Assembly (NCBI GenBank): GCA_037783545.1
Contig: JBBELK010000052.1
Location: forward strand, 2,666,001-2,730,000
Length of the DNA stretch: 64,000 nt
From: Henricia sp. BOLD:AAB3569
Taxonomy: Eukaryota > Echinodermata > Asteroidea > Spinulosida > Echinasteridae
Reading direction: 5' to 3'
Shown piece by piece: positions 38,101-53,100 of this stretch; position 1 is the stretch's first letter; every line of letters begins with the position of its first letter. The notes under the pieces are model-generated. The model saw only the letters and a list, made by a program, of their open reading frames with translations, was not told the origin of the DNA and made no database searches. Both the position numbers and the translations under genes were made by a program.

Positions 38101-41100
38101 TGGAGAAGGTAAGCACTTTTCATTTGCATATTTCTCAAAACTGAACATTTGCCGTGTTTACACTACATGTACTGGTACACCTCGATTCGTGGAGACATGG
38201 TGTTCTTGTGGATAGTGTGTCGGACTTTTGGTCGAGAGGTCCATGGTTCGAAACCTTGCCATTGCACCGCGTTGTTGTGTCCTTGGACAAGACACTTAAC
38301 TCCACGTTGTCTCTCTCCACCCAGGTGTATAAATGGGTACCAGCAAATATGGTTGGGGGAAAAACCCAACTAGTTGCTGTGGGTAGACCAGCAATGGACT
38401 GGCATCCCATCCAAGAGGAGTACATGTAGCATTGCTCCTAGTCACTCCATGCCACGGAAACCGGTGATGAGTACCGGCCGTAATGAGCCAATTGGCTCGT
38501 AAAACGACTTACCGGTACCTTCAGAATCCGCAAAAGTCACCACTAATTGTGACCGTAGCGTGTGAGCTGTTACACATGCAGAAATGGTGCCAGATTGGTC
38601 AATTAAATCTACCATACGGTGGGCACTGCCCCAAGGACACTCAAAATGCCAAATCTGTATTCAGGTAGCGTTTACACTACAAGCGACCTTGCAAATGCAT
38701 AGTTCAACCCCGCAATTGCAGGATTCAACCCTACCCAAAAAGGCGACTCGGGTCTGATTCGCCTTTTTCAATTCATCTTTTGTGTTTACACTTCGCGCCG
38801 ACCTGGCTTCAACTCGCCTCTTTGGAAATTGCGGAGTTCGATTTGGCAAAGGTGAATCGAGTGTAAACATGGTAAACAGGCTTTTAGTGTATCGGTATCA
38901 TACAAGCCTTGTGGAATTGTAGGTTAGGGCATGCTGGCCAAGTTGGCCTCTAAGTTGAAGACTCAGACATGAGACTATTGGCCTTGATTGCCTCAGTTGA
39001 TGTCCAGTGAACGATTTCATTCTGAAATATTGAATAGCAGATTTGCTATGCAATTTGTTTTTTGTGTAGCAATTTTAAAATTTTGTTTAGTAATCCAGTA
39101 TTTTTGTATAGCAAATTAAAAAAATGCGTGATTTCTTAGTGGAAACGGTGTCTACTGGCTACAAGAAACCACTCATTGTGTGTGTGTAAGACAGTGTTGT
39201 ACACACCGCCCTTTGAATGTCAAAAATCAATAAAAAAATGTTTACAGTTACGTCGAGACGGGAACTAACTTTTTGTGGTGGGTGTATAATGCACATGGGT
39301 CCAGAAGCACAGTAGGAAAATAATATGCATAAACTGGTACCCATCTCCTTAGACATTATAGGCAGATTACCAGTGGTACAAGTTTTTTTTCCCCACTAGC
39401 TGTCCCGACACTGTCGCGTCGCATGTTTTTCCCTGAAAATGTACTAATTACATGTACAATGCAGAAATTTCAACATAAATCAAAGTTTTAAGCAATGCGT
39501 ACCGACTTAGGGGGTGTTATGGCCGAGCGGTCTAGTGCGTCGAACTCAAGCTCCTGTGCCAGTTCTAGAATGTGGGTTCGATGCCGGGCCGCGACACTGT
39601 GGCACTTGTGCTCTTGAGAAAGGCACTTAATCACACTTTCTCCATCCTTCGGAAGGGATGTAAAGCCGTTGGTCCGGTGTGTTAGGTAAGGTAACGCACT
39701 TTAAAGATCCCAGAGCATTTCTTCGTGAAGAGAAGGGGAGGGATTCCCCGGTGTCTCTGGCCATTTCTAATTCTAATTCTTCATGGGTTTCCTCACGCTT
39801 GCGAGTGACAGTGCAATGAGCACTATTGAGGAATCCTTGGTATGAATACCAGAAATAAATAATAATATAAAAGAATACTGCTGCTTATGGTGCAGGGAAA
39901 TGGGATTGATTTTTCTGCACCTACATGTATGGCCGGGACAACTGTGACAAATTTTTCCCATGGAATACATCGCACTCACGTGCAACTTGTACAAGTTTGC
40001 AGTAACTACATGTAGTAAGCCATCACGGTACGTTGTTCTGGTCATTTTTCCATTTTCTTTTTTTTCATTTTCCCCTAACATTAACAAAACTAATCTGGAA
40101 GTGCATGAATAAGGACTTGATGTTGAAAAAAAATGTGTCGCAAATTGCATCGCTAAATCAAGTCAAAAACTGGGATGCACTTTGAAAAGGGGCATCGCAG
40201 ATTGTCAAAAGCGCGTCGCATTTTGCGATGCGATACATGGGAAATCGTTTATGGGTGGAACACTCGGCTTAAATGTAAGCAGTAGTCTACACAGTACATG
40301 TACATGTAGCAAATAACGCGTAATGGATGAGGGCCGTTAGTTGTGTTCTGGGATATTTTCCCGCATCCAAGTACCCGTTTACACAAACACTCACTGGACA
40401 CTTCACATAAAAGATAGATTGAGAGGCGAATGGCTGTGCATTAGAAATGCCCCAGAAAAAGTATCAATCACGGCGGATGACAATCGATTCATATCCAAGG
40501 ATAGTGTGTTGGTTGGCTCATAATTCAGCATTATAATGGAAGGAAGGCATACGGAAATGGACTGAACCATCAGTTATGTACAATGTACTGTACCGGTACA
40601 TGTACATTATGCGCAGTACCCCCGGTACTACAAGTATACACGTGTACAATGTACATGTAGCTTACTTGTACCCGGTATGGGTAGAACACATGATTGGTAA
40701 ACTGTTAAAAGGGGCGTTATTTCCACTCGTCATTAGAAGCCCATGTTGATGTTCATGATTAGAAGCCCATGTTCTCTTCAAGAAAAAAAAAGATTACAGG
40801 GGTCGAAATTAACCTGAATTTCATGCTGGTCAGAAGGACCAGTAGATTAGAGAACTCTACTGGTCCTGCTGAAAATTTGGTGGTCCACTGGTGCTTTTCA
40901 AAATATGGCACCAAGACACTGCAACACTTTATGGTTGAAGGTCATTGAGTGCAGGATGGACATGATGGATGGGATTGCTTTTTTATCCAACACTGGGGCA
41001 TGTCTGGAGAGATCAGAGAAAGAAATGTAGTTACCTGAAAATGTCTAAAGCAATCAGGAAATGTTTGTGGTAAGCAGGAATTCTTCACATTGAGTAAGAG

Positions 41101-44100
41101 ATGTTTACTGTGGATTAAGCATCAGAGAATGCTTCCACGAGTCAGTAAATGTTTTCACTGCTCCAACAGATCTGGTGGTCCTTCTGATATTTTACTGGTC
41201 TCGAACCACAGGACCATCGTTAATTTCGACCCCTGGATTACTGTACCGTACATACATGTACATGTATGTGTTCTTTCCTATTGTCTTCGATTGACATGTA
41301 TGTACACCGTGTTTACACTCGAACCGGCAAAGGTGGATACAGACCCAGCATTTTTATTGCGACCGCAAAACTTAAACATTTGCCGCGTTTACACTACACC
41401 CCGAGTCGGCTTCAGAAACCGCAAAAGTCACCACTAATTGTAACTGCAGCGCATGCGTGAGCTGTTGGGTGTTGCGGCACTAGTGCCAGATTGGTCAATT
41501 AAATCTACTACCTGGCGGACACCGCCCCAAGGACACTTAAATTGCCAAATCTGTATTCAAGTAGTATTTACACTACAAGCGACCTTGACAATTGCAGGGT
41601 TCAACTCCACAATTGCGGTGTTCAACCCTACCACAAAGGTGACTTGAAAAAGGCGAATCAGACCCGGGTCTGATCCGCCTTTTTCAATTCACCTTTTGCG
41701 TTTACACTTAGTGCCTACCCGGCTTCAACTCCCCTTTTTGGAAATTGCAGAGTTCGATTCGGCAAAGGCGAATCGAGTATAAACAGGCCTATATGTATAT
41801 TATGCAAGAAGCTTACTGATTTATCCAGGATTAAATAACCAGGATGTTTCCTCAGTCCTTACCCTTCCCCCACCAACCCACCTTAAAACCCTGAACACAG
41901 AATATTACATCCCCTACTCCCCTGCTTACCTACTTGGCCTGTGAGGTAAAGAAATGCCAAGGATATGTAAGAAGATTTGTGAATAATTTATCACATCCTT
42001 GCAGCGGTTGTCAAAGGGACGCGCGGTTTGATTGCAGACGGGCTGTGTGCAGTTCAGCTGTCATCCTCTTGCAACAGTGCCCCTTTAACGCACTCCCCAA
42101 CTCCTGCGTACCGAGGCCCTGTTGAAACCGGCCCCATTTCGCGGGGGAACAAGCGACAGAAATCTTGTCGCCTCTGCTGGACCAATCAGGACGCTTGGCA
42201 GTGCGTTGCAGGCATTCAAATGTCACGCGAGCAGATTGTAAACACCGTGCATGATACATGTACAGGTGTAATCGGTAAGGCTGGCCGTTGTCCGCGTCGG
42301 CGATTGGTTGCTATTTAAAGCATACTGGGAATCCGTTCCATTACATTCGTGAGCATGCATCCCTGTTATTAATTTCAAAAACTGCGGAGTAAATTAAGAT
42401 CGTCGCCGGAAATATTTGTAGGAATTGGACAGTCATAAGGAACAGAACCCAATACAATTTTTTGGAAAGTATAGAAATCGTTTCTTTTCGGCATAACATG
42501 ACCAAATTTATTAAATTACATCAAAATGACTCGGGTGTGTGTTGTCCGAACACAACAGCCGGCTTACTCCACAGATTTGCGTAAATTTCCTCAGGGTATT
42601 GTATCGTCGCTTAGCAGAGTGGAAATTCCCTGAGATCTCGGGATGTTCAGCTGTAAAAATGCTGACTTCTTTTCTGAAAAAACAGTCATTTGAAGAAGAA
42701 AACAAAAACGGAATTGACAACAAACAATATCCCTAACTTATTGTGAGTACATAGTGTACTTTAGCAGATTACAAGAAATCTGAGAATAGAACAGCTGGGG
42801 CTATACATGTAGGGTTGCACACCAGTAAATAGGGCTCCCATAGGAACCAATGCTAAATGCCCAATTTTCAAAAATCATTTAAAAATACTCACAACTCTCT
42901 CAGCTATACTCACTGATGAGCTATACAACAACCAGAATACTCACTGATGTCTCATCTTTTCAATTCTGTTCAATTTTATGGGGGTAGTCCAGGCGCGGAT
43001 CCAGGGGGGGCCCGAGGGGGCACGTGCCCCCCGGGCAAATTGAGTCCAAAAAAAAAAAATGGGCGGAAAGGAAAGGAGGTAAAAGAAAAAAGGGGGAGGG
43101 CAAGTAGTTGAGTCAAAAAAAAAAAATGGGGGAAAGGAAAGGCCGTAAAAAAAAAAGAGAAATCGGAGGGCAATCTTCTTTAAAAAAATACCGATGCCGA
43201 TATTTAACATCTGCGTATACTTTTTGGCTTTAAAAATACTGAAAAAATGCAATAAGAAAAAAAAGGTAATCAATCATGCCATGGAACTGAATTCGCCCCT
43301 CAACATCTAATCCCCATGGTGGAGTATAATTACTGGTTTGACCATTTTTCGTTTGTTATCGGTAGTCTGTGAAGTCTGGTTTGCTGACCTGATTCCTCAA
43401 AGTATATAAATTGTTCTGTTTCGTCTGAAAAAGGTTCAAGGTATACCTTGTGGAAATCTTTGCCGAGGACAACTTGACGCCAATACACATAGGCCTGCCT
43501 ACTAATGGTCTATTATGTCTTGCAGCCGATCTGCCGATGTTTTAACACAGGGCATTAGGGCAAGGAACAGTCTGAAATCAAGTCCTTTTCTTGAACTTTT
43601 CAACTGGACTGAATTAAAACCAAGAAAAAATCCGGAAAAATAAGAAATGATGATGGGTAAAAACTGCATATTAAATGCCAAATTGGGGAGGGAGAAACTT
43701 TATAGATCTTTGTCAACTTAACCGGGCGAAAATAATGGCTAAAAATAATGGCGAAAATAATTCTTCATACACACAATTCTCAAAACACACAACAATCTTC
43801 AAAACTTTTGCTTAAAAAAGTCAGTTAAAAGTGGCCAGGAATCGCCTTAGATTGCACCACAGAGCATCTAGAATCCAAAATTTCCAGGGGCCCTTAAGCC
43901 GGCCCCGGACCCCCCGCCGTAAGGGCTTCGCGCAACGCGCTCGCATTTGTCCCTTTTTGTTGTGCCCCCCCGTCTACAAAATTCCTGGATCCGAAAATGA
44001 TTCTTCATACACACAATTCTCAAATAGTCAGGGAATTTTTTCCGATATTTGGCAAATCTGGGAACTAAATCCTTACCAAATAATTTCTTCACCAATTTGT

Positions 44101-47100
44101 TACTGAAGGTGTCTACTAACACCCCTTAAAAAGTTGAAATTCAATTCCCCTAGGAAAGCCCGGGACAGCTTCTTAAAAATGCAGTACAGACTTAAAAATG
44201 TAAAAACTTAAAAATGCAGTACATCAGACAACAGCCGTTGGCAAACGCAAAGTGCCCATTTGTTTTGAATAGCGTATACGCTGGGTCAGACGGCTGTTTT
44301 GTGTTTCATCTCGCGCAAATGCCGACAGCGTTGTGTGTAGTTCTTTGGCCATGGGATTGCAAAAATAGTGTCACATAATTTGAATGGGAGAACCCTGGCT
44401 GCGTTCCATTTAACCAGAGACCTAGAGATAAATCTGATTTAACCATGTGCTGCCGACGTTCGCTACTGGTTACAGTACTTTTGGAAACTCGTCTATGAAA
44501 AGTCGGGCACCCTTCTTGGCCAACGTTTGCAAACTTTCGCGTATGTGGAACAGCAGCGTAGCCAGGATTGTTTTCACTGGGGAAGGGGGGTGGGGGCGGA
44601 GGTGGGGGTGGAAGGTGCACATGGGTGCATTGCTTTTTAGCGAGGGGGAGGGGCGAGGGGGAGGGGCATGTATAATCAGGGCATACAGCACTATCAGCAG
44701 ACATCCAGTCAGTTACAGGTAGGTATAGGCCCTATCGTTATAAAAAAAACCCTTTATTTTCCACTTTTCCTTGCCTTTTTCAGGGCAATACAGGATTTTC
44801 CGTGGGCGGGGGGAGGGGGGGGGGGGGGGTGTTGGAGTGGGGAATCTGACCCCCCGTATTTACGCTGCTGATGTCGAACGCAGCTTCAGTCCCTCGCATG
44901 CATGGCTGTCGGTTGAAAGGCTCTGTTATTTATTTATTCACCACATCCAACAGCGGAAGAACCGCCAATTACAGGAATGGGATCAATTAACATAGATATC
45001 AATTAACATAGATATCAATTAACATAGATATCAATTAACATAGATATCAATTAATATAGATATTCGAATAACTATCAACTTCTAAGTTGAATTAGAAACG
45101 GCCAGAGACACCGAGGAATCCCTCCCCTTGCTCTTCACGAAAGAATGCTCTGGGATCTTTAAAGTGCGTTACATGTAACACACTGGACCAACGGCTTTAC
45201 ATCCCTTCCGAAGGACGGAACAATTGTGATTAAGTGCCTTGCTCAAGAGCACAATTGCCACAACCCGTCACGGCCCGGAATCGAATCCACATTCTAGTAC
45301 TGGCACAGGAACTTGAGTTCGACGCGCTAGACCGCTCGGACATAACAGTAACACCCCCACGTCATTATAATACTGGGCTTGGGCGATTCGGCGCCGGAAT
45401 CGGTAGAATCTATCCCACTTTAGGAATCGTAATCGCGATTCCAGATGTTTGAGGTATCGATTCCTTTCATTTATTATATTCGATTATATGAGTGGTAGCT
45501 TGCCGATTCCAGAAATTACCAAGCAATTCCGAAGGCAAAACTTCAACTTTTGTAAGAATATTTAGCCTCTGATCATGTTCACATTGTTAAGAAAGTGTGT
45601 GTGGTACATTTCGGGGACGTTTAGTGCCACTCGGTGCCAATGATAGACCAGTTGCGTAATAGACTTGCACTAAATTATTATATTTGCATAAATGCTACTG
45701 CAGTCCCGCCTTCGCGCTATAGACCATTTTGAATAGCCGCGATTCTGTGGGGCAGTTTCTTTGTTCCTTGAGGACATGCATGATTGCACATATTGTGCTT
45801 CCATTGTTGAACGGTTTAAGTAACAAAAGGTGCCCCACGAAAACGAAATGGCGGCTATTCGATACGGTCTGTAGGCCTACCTGACAAATCGGGCTGTTTT
45901 CAGGTGGTGCACGCTGGGCCTGGGTAAAAAGGCAAGTTCCTGGAAATGACCCTGATCCTCCGAACTTTCATCGTTATAAAAACCTCGGAATTGGATTCAG
46001 CACCATGGAAAACCTACACCTGACACGGCCTACGCCTGGCACCTGCAAATTTCAATGGCGGCCATCTTGGGAATGGCCCCGATTCTCAGCTTAGTCACGT
46101 GACCCTGACCTTTCATCATTTTAAAAACCTCAGAATTCGATTCAGAACCACAGAAAACCACAGGAGCAGCACCAGAATCCAATTAAATCACAGCGCTGCC
46201 CGTATTTGCGCCAGTATGAAACACAAAACAGTCGTCTGCTTAGGCGCACACCATTCAAAACAAATGGGCGCTTTGTCAACGGCTGTTGTATGTACTGTAT
46301 TTTTAAGGTAAAACTTTTAGAAGCTGTCACGTGGTTTCCTAGGGGAATTGAATTTCAACTTTTTAAGAGGTGTTAGTAGACACCTTCACTAACACATTGG
46401 CGAAGAAATTATTTGGTAAGGATTTAGTTCCCAGGTTTTAGCAAAATTCCCTGACTAAAAACACACAACAATCTTAAAAACTTTTGCTTAAAAAAGTCAG
46501 TTAAAATTGGCTAGGAATCGCCTTAGATTGCACCACAGAGCATCTAGAATCCAAAATTTCCAGGGGCCCTTAAGCCGGCCCCGGGCCCCACGCCGTAAGG
46601 GCTTCGCGCTACGCGCTCGCATTTGTCCCTTTTTGTTGTGTATATACCCCCGTCTACAAAATTCCTGGATCGGAAAATAATTCTTCATACACACAATTCT
46701 CAAAACACACAACAATCTTCAAAACTTTTGCTTAAAAAAGTCTGTTAAAAGTGGCCAGGAATCGCCTTAGATTGCACCACAGAGCATCTAGAATCCAAAA
46801 TTTACCGGGGCCCTTAAGCGGGCCCCGGACCCCACGCCGTAAGGGCATCGCGCTACGCGCTCGCATTTGTCCGTTTTTGTTGTGCCCCCCGTCTAAAAAA
46901 ATCCTGGATCCGCGCCTGTAGTCCGTCAATTTTATTTCCTAATTTCCACTTTTCCACTAATTTCCAAACAAAACTAACCCTGCAACAGTGACATTTGCTA
47001 ATCAGACCTGCATCCATTTTGGAACAAAGGCACATGTACATGTATACGCTACTGGACAAAATAGGGCCACTTTTAGGAGCTACATACATTGTACAGTGTC

Positions 47101-50100
47101 TAAAATGTTTATAGTTGGAAGAAAAAATACCCCACATCGCGACGATAGTCATATTCTACACAAGACCACACTCGTTCAGCTCGCAACTCTCCCTAATAAA
47201 GAAGAATTTGAGGGCATACAAAATATTCATGAGCTCGGCGCACAGATCTCTGCTATTTACATGTACTAGTACTTGGGTGCACCCATAGTGTAGAATTTTA
47301 ACAAATTAGGCCTACAGTTACAAAATATAAGTTTCTGGAAAGGAAATCCGGAAATAATGTACTGCCTGATGAGATGATCTAAAATTAGAAGTGGGTCAGT
47401 GAAATACGGTACAGAGTAAATAAGGGAAGAGCTGAATTATTATTAGATATCGTCAACCACAATTTCACAGTTGAAGTCTCAGTGGAGTTGGCACTGATAA
47501 ACCGTGCGCTGAGCCGGAACGCATGGCGCCCCTGTTTGCAGTACCATACATGCATACCCTAGGCAGGTTATTAACCCTTGCAAAGTGCTCTCACACTCAA
47601 TGTAATTTTCATAATTCATAAAAAAAACCTTAATGACCAGGAGAACTGTGTTTCATGTTATATTGTATTCATACCCACACTGTGTGGTACGGGTACGGTA
47701 CTTAATGTGATATTGCTACTGGTACATTGTGTACAACATACATGTACGTAGAATTTTGTGGAAATTTTCCTTTAAAGGTACGTACATCATTTGCAGTGAC
47801 CCCAATAGTACTACATTGTACTAAAAGAGTTTGGCCCGCTTGAAACATGTATGCCGTGTCGCATTAAATTCAACTTGGCACGACGTTAGCACGGCAGTGG
47901 CTTCAAATGTCGAACTTTATTGCAAACTCCCAGTCGAGCTTAAATACATCCAACATGGCGGATGGGTATTGTGCATGTCATGGACGTTGTACACATGCGT
48001 TTCACGGTGCGTTTTCCATTCTGTCCATTGTACGTCGCCATTTTCTTATTAAATTTGACACGGCCAAAGCATGCCGTTTGAAGCCAAGCCGTTCTTGGGC
48101 TGCACTAAATAGAGTTAGCATGGCAGACCCTGTCGAGCTAAAATCTTCTGCCGTGTCGAACTCATTTTGCCGAGCCAAAAGGCTTCAAACGTCGTGCTTG
48201 TGCTACGTGTCGAATTTAAAAAATCAAGTTTAATTTAATTTGACACGGCATAAGCACGACGTTTGAAGCGGGCCTTAAAGTTGCACTGTCCGATTTTAGG
48301 CCGATTTGAGCGTCAAAATTTGTTTTTAAAGTTAAATTGCCATTTTTTTAGAATAGAAAAAGTTATCAGCTTTCATTTAGTACGAAGAACGTAAAAATTC
48401 GCCAAGGATTAATGCCAGTCGATTAAAAACAAGAAATAACAAAAGACGGGCCCTGTCTTTTATTAAACAGGGTTATGACGTACGGTAAATGTATATGTCC
48501 GCGTACTGTACCGTTTCGTGTGTACATTGTACACATACTATGCATGTATATAAACGTACGTGCCCATGTACAACATGTGAAGCCCGTTTCAAGAAAAATG
48601 CTTGTACACATCTCAAATTACCGATGGCGGAAATTTAAGTTTTTTTATATTTTTCTTTACAGAGACACGTAAGCTTTTTAAATTCGTTCGCTTGTGTAAA
48701 TTAATTTTTAAAATCCTTTCATCCAAACACGGACAGTGCAACTTTAATAACAATGGTACCAAACACCACAGGAATTTATTTCAGTCCAAAATGGTACATG
48801 TATTTTGTGTGATAAATTACAACTGAAGGTAGTTTTCTTAAAAAAAAAAATCTTTTGCAAAAGACTTTACCATTGAACTCAACACAAAAGTCATGAATGG
48901 AAGTTTTCCGAAGTATTACTGCCTCTACATGTACGGTACATGTACATGTACGTGGTTGAAATGTCTACAGGGCAGTTTTATCAACATGGGCTTTTTTTTA
49001 TTTGTGGAAATAACGCCCTTTGTAACAGTTTGCCAATCAAGTACTCTACCAGATTTTTCCAGAAAATGGATTTCGCCGGCTCTATAACCTAACAATCATA
49101 CGTTAAAATACATTTACCTCCCCAAAATACTATCTATTGAAAAAAAACAGGAAATTTACAATAAAATCTCCAATTTGGATATTTGGAAGCAGAAAGGTTG
49201 GCGTGATCACTGCAAAGTCGGGAACCCTTCCTGATTTTGGAACATATTTCCTGGGGAAAACAAAATGGCTGATTTTGTAACTCCTGACAAATTAAAATCC
49301 CTCCTGGGTTGTCAGTTAATAACCTCAGAGATTTTGAGATGCATCTAAAGTCTTATATCTTCTCCAAAATCAGGAAGGGTCGACAGCTCTGTCACTGCAC
49401 TGCGTTATTGAACGGTGGTGTTTTGATGATATCCTTGCAAATATATGGATTGAGAGCACGAAATTTCAGAATGGTAATGAGAAAAAATATTACAATTGAT
49501 ATAGTATCAAATTCTCAACACCCATGGGAAAAATGGCGGTGCTCAAAAATGTGATTCGGACACCTTTTTAACTGTTATAGTGCCAAGTCAGTACAAGTAC
49601 AATCTATCCTATGTACTCTGAAAGTGCCAATGTCGTACATGTACGAATAGTACGATCTCGTTTTTAACAATTTGTTTCTTCAAAAATGCCGACCGTCGTA
49701 CACGTGCGATCTAAAAATATCGCTAGAGAGCGCATTGGTCTATCATACTGTGCAATATTATCGAGGTACGACGTTGGAGTACCTCGACAGGGCGCAAAGT
49801 CTGAGCAGCCAAGATGGCGGCGCCCATAGTAAAGTGCACTCGCTTCTCCGCGGAGGAGTATTTTTCAAATTCGGATAGTGATGTTTTTTCTTAACTTTTC
49901 CCTTCTGTCTTCCTTACGTAATGCACTCCGAACAGCGCCCTCTGTCTATGGTTTATTGCAATGAAATCTTCAAAGTTGAAAAAGGCTACCTTTTATTGAT
50001 TTTACATCCAAACGTACAATAGCATGTCTTGCTAAACAAGTAATCCATCATATGAAGCAAAGACTAGGCAAAAAGTTGTTTAGCATGTCATGGGCCCTTG

Positions 50101-53100
50101 AGACATCTGAAAGGAATTATTGACGTATTTTTAAAATAGGCTCATTAGCGTGGAAAGACCCACATATGTATTCTCTCAGGAATAGGCCCTTTGCACTGTC
50201 AACCATGTAAGCGGACAGGTCTTCTCATTTAAATGTGACAATCGATCCACTTCAAGTGCCAAGAAAAGTCGGCGCCCCCCACTGGAAATTTGCCAAAAGG
50301 AGAAAAATATGGTGGCATGGCTTTCCCAATAGAACTTTCATTGTTTGTAATTTAATTTTAAACATATTTTCCAAGAAAATTGTATAAAGTGCGATGTGAA
50401 TGTAATATGTACCAAATTGAAAAAGAAATCTGTGTGGGGGGTTAAGAGGGCACTAGCACCCACCCTCCCACAGAAACGTCCAGCCCCCCAAGTCGCCCAT
50501 CCCCCATCTGCCCATGGAGAGAACCCTACTGGTACAGTGTGTAGCTACGGTATGCTGCTGAGCATGCAGTGCCGTACACGTACCGGTACATGGGTCTTTC
50601 CACAGTAATGGGGTACATTTGAAAAATAAATCAATAATTCCTTTAAGATGACTTTAGTTTATCTCAAAATTCAAGAAATGTCCTTGTACCTCAGGAGATA
50701 ACTTTTGCCCAAAAAGGTAAGAAATTGCTGCCACAGCATACATTTTTGAAAAGCTTGTGTACAAATTATCCTATTACGTACCATGTAACGTGGACAGACC
50801 ATTTTGTGGCCTTTTTTTCCTGTCTTTGTTACATACGTAATAGGAAAATTTGTGCACAGGGTTTTCAGAAATGTATGTTGTAGGACTATTTTTCTTACTC
50901 CTTCGTGCAAAAGTTATTTCCTCAGTTTAGCTGGATAATTTAAAGATAAAATTAAGACATTTGAAGTGAACTGGGACCTAAGATCTTGTATGTCACAGAA
51001 ATGTACCCCATTACTGTGGAAAGACCCACATGTTTATAAAAACCACATCTTTTCCAAGATGCACAGTATGTACCGTACAATGTACACATGTATGTACGGT
51101 ATGTACATGTACCAGTAGACAGGGATTTTTGATGAAGTGTCCCCATGTTTTTGGAGTGGAACTGAGGGGACAACCGGCAGGATTATTCAATTTTAGAGTG
51201 TTGACACTTGTGGATGCCGACTTGTGGAGAACAAAGAATATTTAAACTAACAGTCCTTCTGCTTGTTCCCTGTTTAGATGCACTGTGCTATGTTTAGAAT
51301 AAACTGCTTCAATTAGTATGGCCACTGTACTACACAGTGTTGCCGTGGCTGAGTGCTTTGCCATTATCATGAATGTTGTTTTGACCATGTCTTCCTGCTT
51401 CATGCACATAAATTATGAGAGTGTGTGGGTGGGGGAGAAATAGACGCTCGAATGACCCTGGCGCACAAGGTGTGAGGAGGTCTTTGGAAAATACTGGCAA
51501 TAATAATAAAGCAAGCCATTGGCAGTGAGCGCCAGAGGAACATTTTAATAGGATCTGTACATTTGTAATGTGTCTGGGGAGAGGTTTTTTGTAAGGCTTT
51601 ATGCAAATGGTCTGTGTAGGCATAAGTGCATGAATTTTTTCAATATCAAATTTTGCACCTCCGTGTACAACAAACAAAATGTACAGGGTCGTGGTTTTTT
51701 GGAAGACGAGACGAACTCTGGCTCTCAAAAAAACTGTTTGCCACGTACATGTACTCTTGGTACATGTAGATTCTATGCTAAGCGGTCAACAAAAGAAAAT
51801 GTAAAAAAGTGTTGCTTCAAAACTTCAGTTTCCGATGTTTTTGCTGCATGCAAAAACATTGAAGCTACGCTGCAGTTGGCTGTCTATTGTCTACGTCGGC
51901 CACAACGTTGTGTACGGGTGGAACAAATTTGAATGATGCTACTGTGTTCTACACGCGTCATACACGCGATTTAAAAACACGCAAAACAAAAAGCGCTCAC
52001 GCGCTTGGTAACTGCATGAAATGTATGGTACAATGTACGCGTCCCGTAAGCAGCGCGCCACATTTAATGCGCACACTTGCACTACGCAGAATGGACACAG
52101 AGACTTTTTGAACTTGTGTAGCCGACGACCGTTTTATTATTAAAAACATAATTCAGCACAGCAAACAGCCTTAGAGTAAATATGGAAATATCCAACAAGT
52201 ACATGTACATGTAGTTGTCGCTACGAAAGCTTACATGTATGCTTAAATTTTTTTTAAAGTTAGTCTTCAAGTGCTACCATCTATTATTATTATCGACCTT
52301 AAAGGCACAGGCTCGTCAGCAATGCTCGCGCACCAAATTCGTGCCACAAAATACGCAGCTCCATGCCTTTGCTATGGAGCTGCATATTTGGCACGCGCGC
52401 ATTGCTGACGAGCCTGTGCCTTTAATTTACGAGGAGTTTGGTGAAATAGACCCCTGGTACAATAGGAGGTCCTTAATTTGTTGATTACTTTGTTATAACA
52501 AGAACCTTGTGTTATCAGGAATGAAAACAATAAGGGACAAGGAATTGGGACCAGGGGCCAATTTCATAAAACATGTTACGCTTAATCAAAATGTTTTGAT
52601 TAAGCATAGCAAAGATGTTTACTTAAGAAATGGCCTATTTCATGAAGCTTGTTGTTCTAAGCGCGCGGAGAGAGTGCGCGCGCAACGCTGTTGTCTGTTT
52701 TGTTCAGACAGATTTTTCTCTCCACGTCTCTGGTTCGAACGCGTCATCTGCTTTACTTGTGTCAACGTCAAAATTTGCAAGTACAGTCATTGGTAGTGTT
52801 TCCATTTTAGAATGATTATCACTACATGTACCACAGAAAACCCTTGCCTGTCGCGGACTGAAATATTTCAACAACAGCTGAAATCTGTGTATCTGTTGTA
52901 AAATGTGTCTAGAATTTTGCCAAAAATATCGAAGTATTTTCCTTGTTATAAGCAGAATGCTGGATTAACACTTTGCTAATCAAGGTTTGGCTGCACATGA
53001 ATTGTCCTCCAAAGTCTGTGGTTATTATGAACAATACGCAGCCATTTGGTCTAGAAAATTAAGAGAAGTGTCTAAAATAGACGTGAAGATTTTGCAGGTC

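Larger units (their letters stand above)
42990..46918. mobile_element. 3.9-kb composite element with CAGGCGCGGATCC ends and TAGTC target duplication
   Basis: The ends CAGGCGCGGATCCAG and CTGGATCCGCGCCTG match the 193-bp MITE at 24447. TAGTC flanks both ends (42985-42989, 46919-46923). Inside, a roughly 225-bp module (CACACAATTCTCAAA...GCCCCCCGTCTACAAAATTCCTGGATCC) occurs three times (about 43770, 46460, 46690), and 44030-44310 is an inverse of 46215-46460. Later insertions are a SINE (45087-45357) and a TATAGACC MITE (45718-45872). No transposase frame is recognisable. Confidence 0.75.

Noticed and set aside
44641..44718. A 78-nt stretch with TTTTAG before and GTAGGT after, open in phase 2 between exons 4 and 5 and also open as [17 protein letters not shown] in another frame
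   Set aside because: The frame that fits CRTC is the G-rich repeat translation and resembles no CRTC segment. The Q-rich frame does not fit phase 2. The stretch lies inside a transposon and has a poor polypyrimidine tract.
47955..48233. ORF starting AACATGGCGG ([12 protein letters not shown]...)
   Set aside because: It lies wholly inside a TIR element whose arms it translates; Cys/His content comes from GCATGT-type motifs.
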